Source of the DNA: UBA7672 sp036733305
Lineage (GTDB): Bacteria; Pseudomonadota; Alphaproteobacteria; Caulobacterales; Hyphomonadaceae
DNA length: 55,344 bases
NCBI GenBank assembly: GCA_036733305.1
Contig: DAINAT010000010.1
Span: 1-55,344 of the forward strand
Direction of reading: 5' to 3'
Part shown: in pieces, positions 54,316 through 55,344 of the stretch
Numbering within the stretch: the stretch's first letter is position 1
How the letters are laid out: the number at the start of each line of letters is the position of its first letter
Notes under the pieces: generated by a model
Databases searched by the model: none
What the model was told of the DNA's origin: nothing
Seen by the model: only the letters and a program-made list of their open reading frames with translations
Made by a program: the position numbers and the translations under genes

Positions 54316-54540
54316 ATGTCGTTCCAGGAATGCACGCAACTGCTTCGCGATGAGGGCACGCTTCGCATCAACGGAGGCGATTTCTCGCTGGAGGAACTGG
54401 AAGCCGCTGCCGCGCTCGCGCAGTCGGAAAAAGCTAGACTGATCATCTACAATCTGAAGGGCCGCTCCTGCGCCGACGTTGGCCGCATCGCTGATGCGGG
54501 CGGGCGTCAGGTGACGTTCGGCGACATCTTCCTGATCTAG
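54316..54540 (+). CDS. Small hypothetical protein
   Basis: 74 residues from the ATG at 54316; a TTG 18 codons earlier also opens the frame. Acidic and probably alpha/beta: SFQECTQLLRDEGTLRINGG, SLEELEAAAALAQSEKARLIIYNLKGRSCADVGRIADAGGRQVTFGDIF. It has the look of a small beta-alpha-beta domain. Not recognised. Convergent with the lipoprotein gene, stops directly abutting. Confidence 0.5.
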   Translation: MSFQECTQLLRDEGTLRINGGDFSLEELEAAAALAQSEKARLIIYNLKGRSCADVGRIADAGGRQVTFGDIFLI

Positions 54541-54912
54541 TTACGGCGCTCGCACCGCATTCCAGTTGAAGAGGAAGTTGCGGTGCTCGGCCCACGTTTG
54601 GCCCTGGACGTTTGCGCCGACGAGACAGCCTGCGGAGTGATAGGGGCCGGCGCCATCCGTGGTGCGGAAACTCACGCAGGTTCTGCCGCGAGCGGTTTTC
54701 CAGCGGCCCGCCTGAATCTCGCTGTCGTAAAATGAGCCGGTTACCGAGCCATCGGCTGCGAGATTGAGCTCCATTGCCTTTGTGTAGGGCTCTGTGGGGC
54801 TGGTCGAGAGATCGACGATCCATTTGCCTGCAAGCGATGCGACGGGTGCGGGTTGCGCTGTGGCGCAGCCTGCCAGAGTGATGGCCGCGATAGTTGCCAG
54901 TGCGAGCCGCAT
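54541..54912 (-). CDS. Small hypothetical lipoprotein
   Basis: 123 residues from the ATG at 54912 (AGGA about 8 nt upstream). Signal ends TLAGC with lipid Cys16, then a beta-rich domain: LAGKWIVDLSTSPTEPYTKAMELNLAADGSVTGSFYDSEIQAGRWKTARGRTCVSFRTTDGAG and a conserved-looking CLVGANVQGQTWAEHRNFLFNW. Two Cys residues may form a disulfide. It resembles lipocalin-like single-domain lipoproteins; function unknown. The longer frame upstream (to 55206) runs through the repeat and is not used. Confidence 0.7.
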   Translation of the reverse strand: MRLALATIAAITLAGCATAQPAPVASLAGKWIVDLSTSPTEPYTKAMELNLAADGSVTGSFYDSEIQAGRWKTARGRTCVSFRTTDGAGPYHSAGCLVGANVQGQTWAEHRNFLFNWNAVRAP

Positions 54913-55078
54913 TTTTCGTATCCTCTTTTTGGTTCGTGTGTACGCAGCGCGCGCAGGTTTGGATTTGCGCATGGAAGCGCGACCTCGGAAACAGGGCTTC
55001 CGAGGCAATCGGCGATAAGCGATTGAGTGGGGAAAGCGGCGGGCCGCGCGTACGCAGGCATCCGCGTGCGAGCACGCA

Positions 55079-55221
55079 GCCCCCTCCGTCACGCGCACAA
55101 GTGTGCGCGCGCCACCTCCCCCGCCTTTGGCGAGGGAGGACTTCGAGGGCGGTGTTTGCGTCCTCCACCACGCAAAGCGTGGGGGAGGTGGATCGATGCG
55201 GAGCATCGAGACGGAGGGGGC
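55079..55221. repeat. Composite palindromic repeat, copy B
   Basis: Outer arms GCCCCCTCCGTC (55079-55090) and GACGGAGGGGGC (55210-55221) are perfectly complementary over 12 bp. The interior folds into several hairpins, for example GCGCAC/GTGTGCGC, CGCAAAGCG and TCGATGC-GGA-GCATCGA, with CCACCTCCCCC and GGGGGAGGTGG pairing across. Shares its termini with copy A. It occupies most of the gap 54913-55344. Confidence 0.8.
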
Positions 55222-55229
55222 TGTTGGCG

Positions 55230-55344
55230 CCTTCGCGCTTCATGCGTTCCGCGCGTCTTGCGGCGAGCGTGTCGAGGTTGTCGAAATTACGCGCTGACTG
55301 CGCGAGACGCTTGAAGAGCTGGTGCATGCTCTTCGGGTGGCGGA
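55230..55344 (-). CDS. Possible C-terminal end of a gene running in from the right edge
   Basis: The minus-strand frame is open to the window edge and reads HPKSMHQLFKRLAQSARNF, then DNLDTLAARRAERMKREGANSP, a charged helix typical of protein C-termini. It then enters repeat B, where the frame continues without obvious sense to a stop at 54443 inside the lipoprotein gene. The true end may have been replaced by the repeat. Low confidence. Confidence 0.3.

Noticed and set aside
54443..55327. 294-codon minus-strand frame through repeat B and the lipoprotein gene
   Set aside because: Only its first 40 or so codons look like protein; the remainder runs through the repeat and out of frame over the lipoprotein gene that has its own signal peptide.

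Overview
The window is a chromosomal segment of a GC-rich alphaproteobacterium. Three TonB-dependent receptors, many lipoproteins, two M13 peptidases, a PhoR-type kinase, a TPP-riboswitch-controlled thiC and a SelO homologue suggest a Caulobacterales/Hyphomonadales-like aquatic oligotroph. That placement is inferred from gene content and protein flavour; there is no rRNA or other marker here. I saw no tRNA, rRNA or CRISPR array, and no intact transposase.

Layout. 1-1275: 5' part of a TonB receptor on the minus strand, running off the left edge. 1505-7098: a divergent heme/metal acquisition cluster. A DUF6607 lipoprotein and a two-domain CbiX/SirB-like chelatase lipoprotein lie on the minus strand; a DUF4198 protein and a hemoglobin/heme-type TonB receptor lie on the plus strand. 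Fur-like palindromes precede the plus-strand genes, and strong terminators bound both arms. 7103-15297: a PhoR-like kinase, two tandem M13 metallopeptidase lipoproteins, then a coupled ATP-grasp/Mur-ligase pair that looks like a split cyanophycin-synthetase-type enzyme. 15409-19225: a minus-strand operon aguA-aguB-murI-patatin (agmatine to putrescine, D-glutamate, lipid hydrolysis). 19621-31910: another TonB receptor, a membrane glycosyltransferase, an orphan efflux adaptor, a ferredoxin-NADP reductase, a sugar aminotransferase, a Baeyer-Villiger-type monooxygenase, acetyl-CoA synthetase and a CSD-DUF1294 protein. 31932-39608: a hybrid histidine kinase, SelO, a PcfJ-like protein and a FATP-type acyl-CoA synthetase. 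39851-47666: mostly small lipoproteins and membrane proteins, a GNAT enzyme, a hotdog-like protein, a nitronate monooxygenase, and a three-gene operon with an RraB-like protein between two PH-like membrane proteins.

The most unusual stretch is 47708-52900. A TPP riboswitch is followed by a 23-codon leader ORF that ends between the thiC Shine-Dalgarno sequence and its start. Downstream of thiC comes an XRE regulator/membrane protein pair with two tandem palindromic operators. Next is a decayed, frameshifted second copy of the thiC 3' end, then a lower-GC two-gene module: an unrecognised 360-residue protein overlapping a RelA/SpoT-domain alarmone synthetase. A frameshifted SEC-C remnant closes the stretch. 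This looks like a turnover site for foreign DNA at the 3' end of thiC, and the RelA/SpoT pair is the best candidate here for an undescribed toxin-antitoxin or defence system.

The right end (52819-55344) holds two copies of a composite palindromic repeat, a SRAP-family protein that has lost all three catalytic residues (Cys2, Glu and His), a HEAT-like small protein and small hypothetical proteins.
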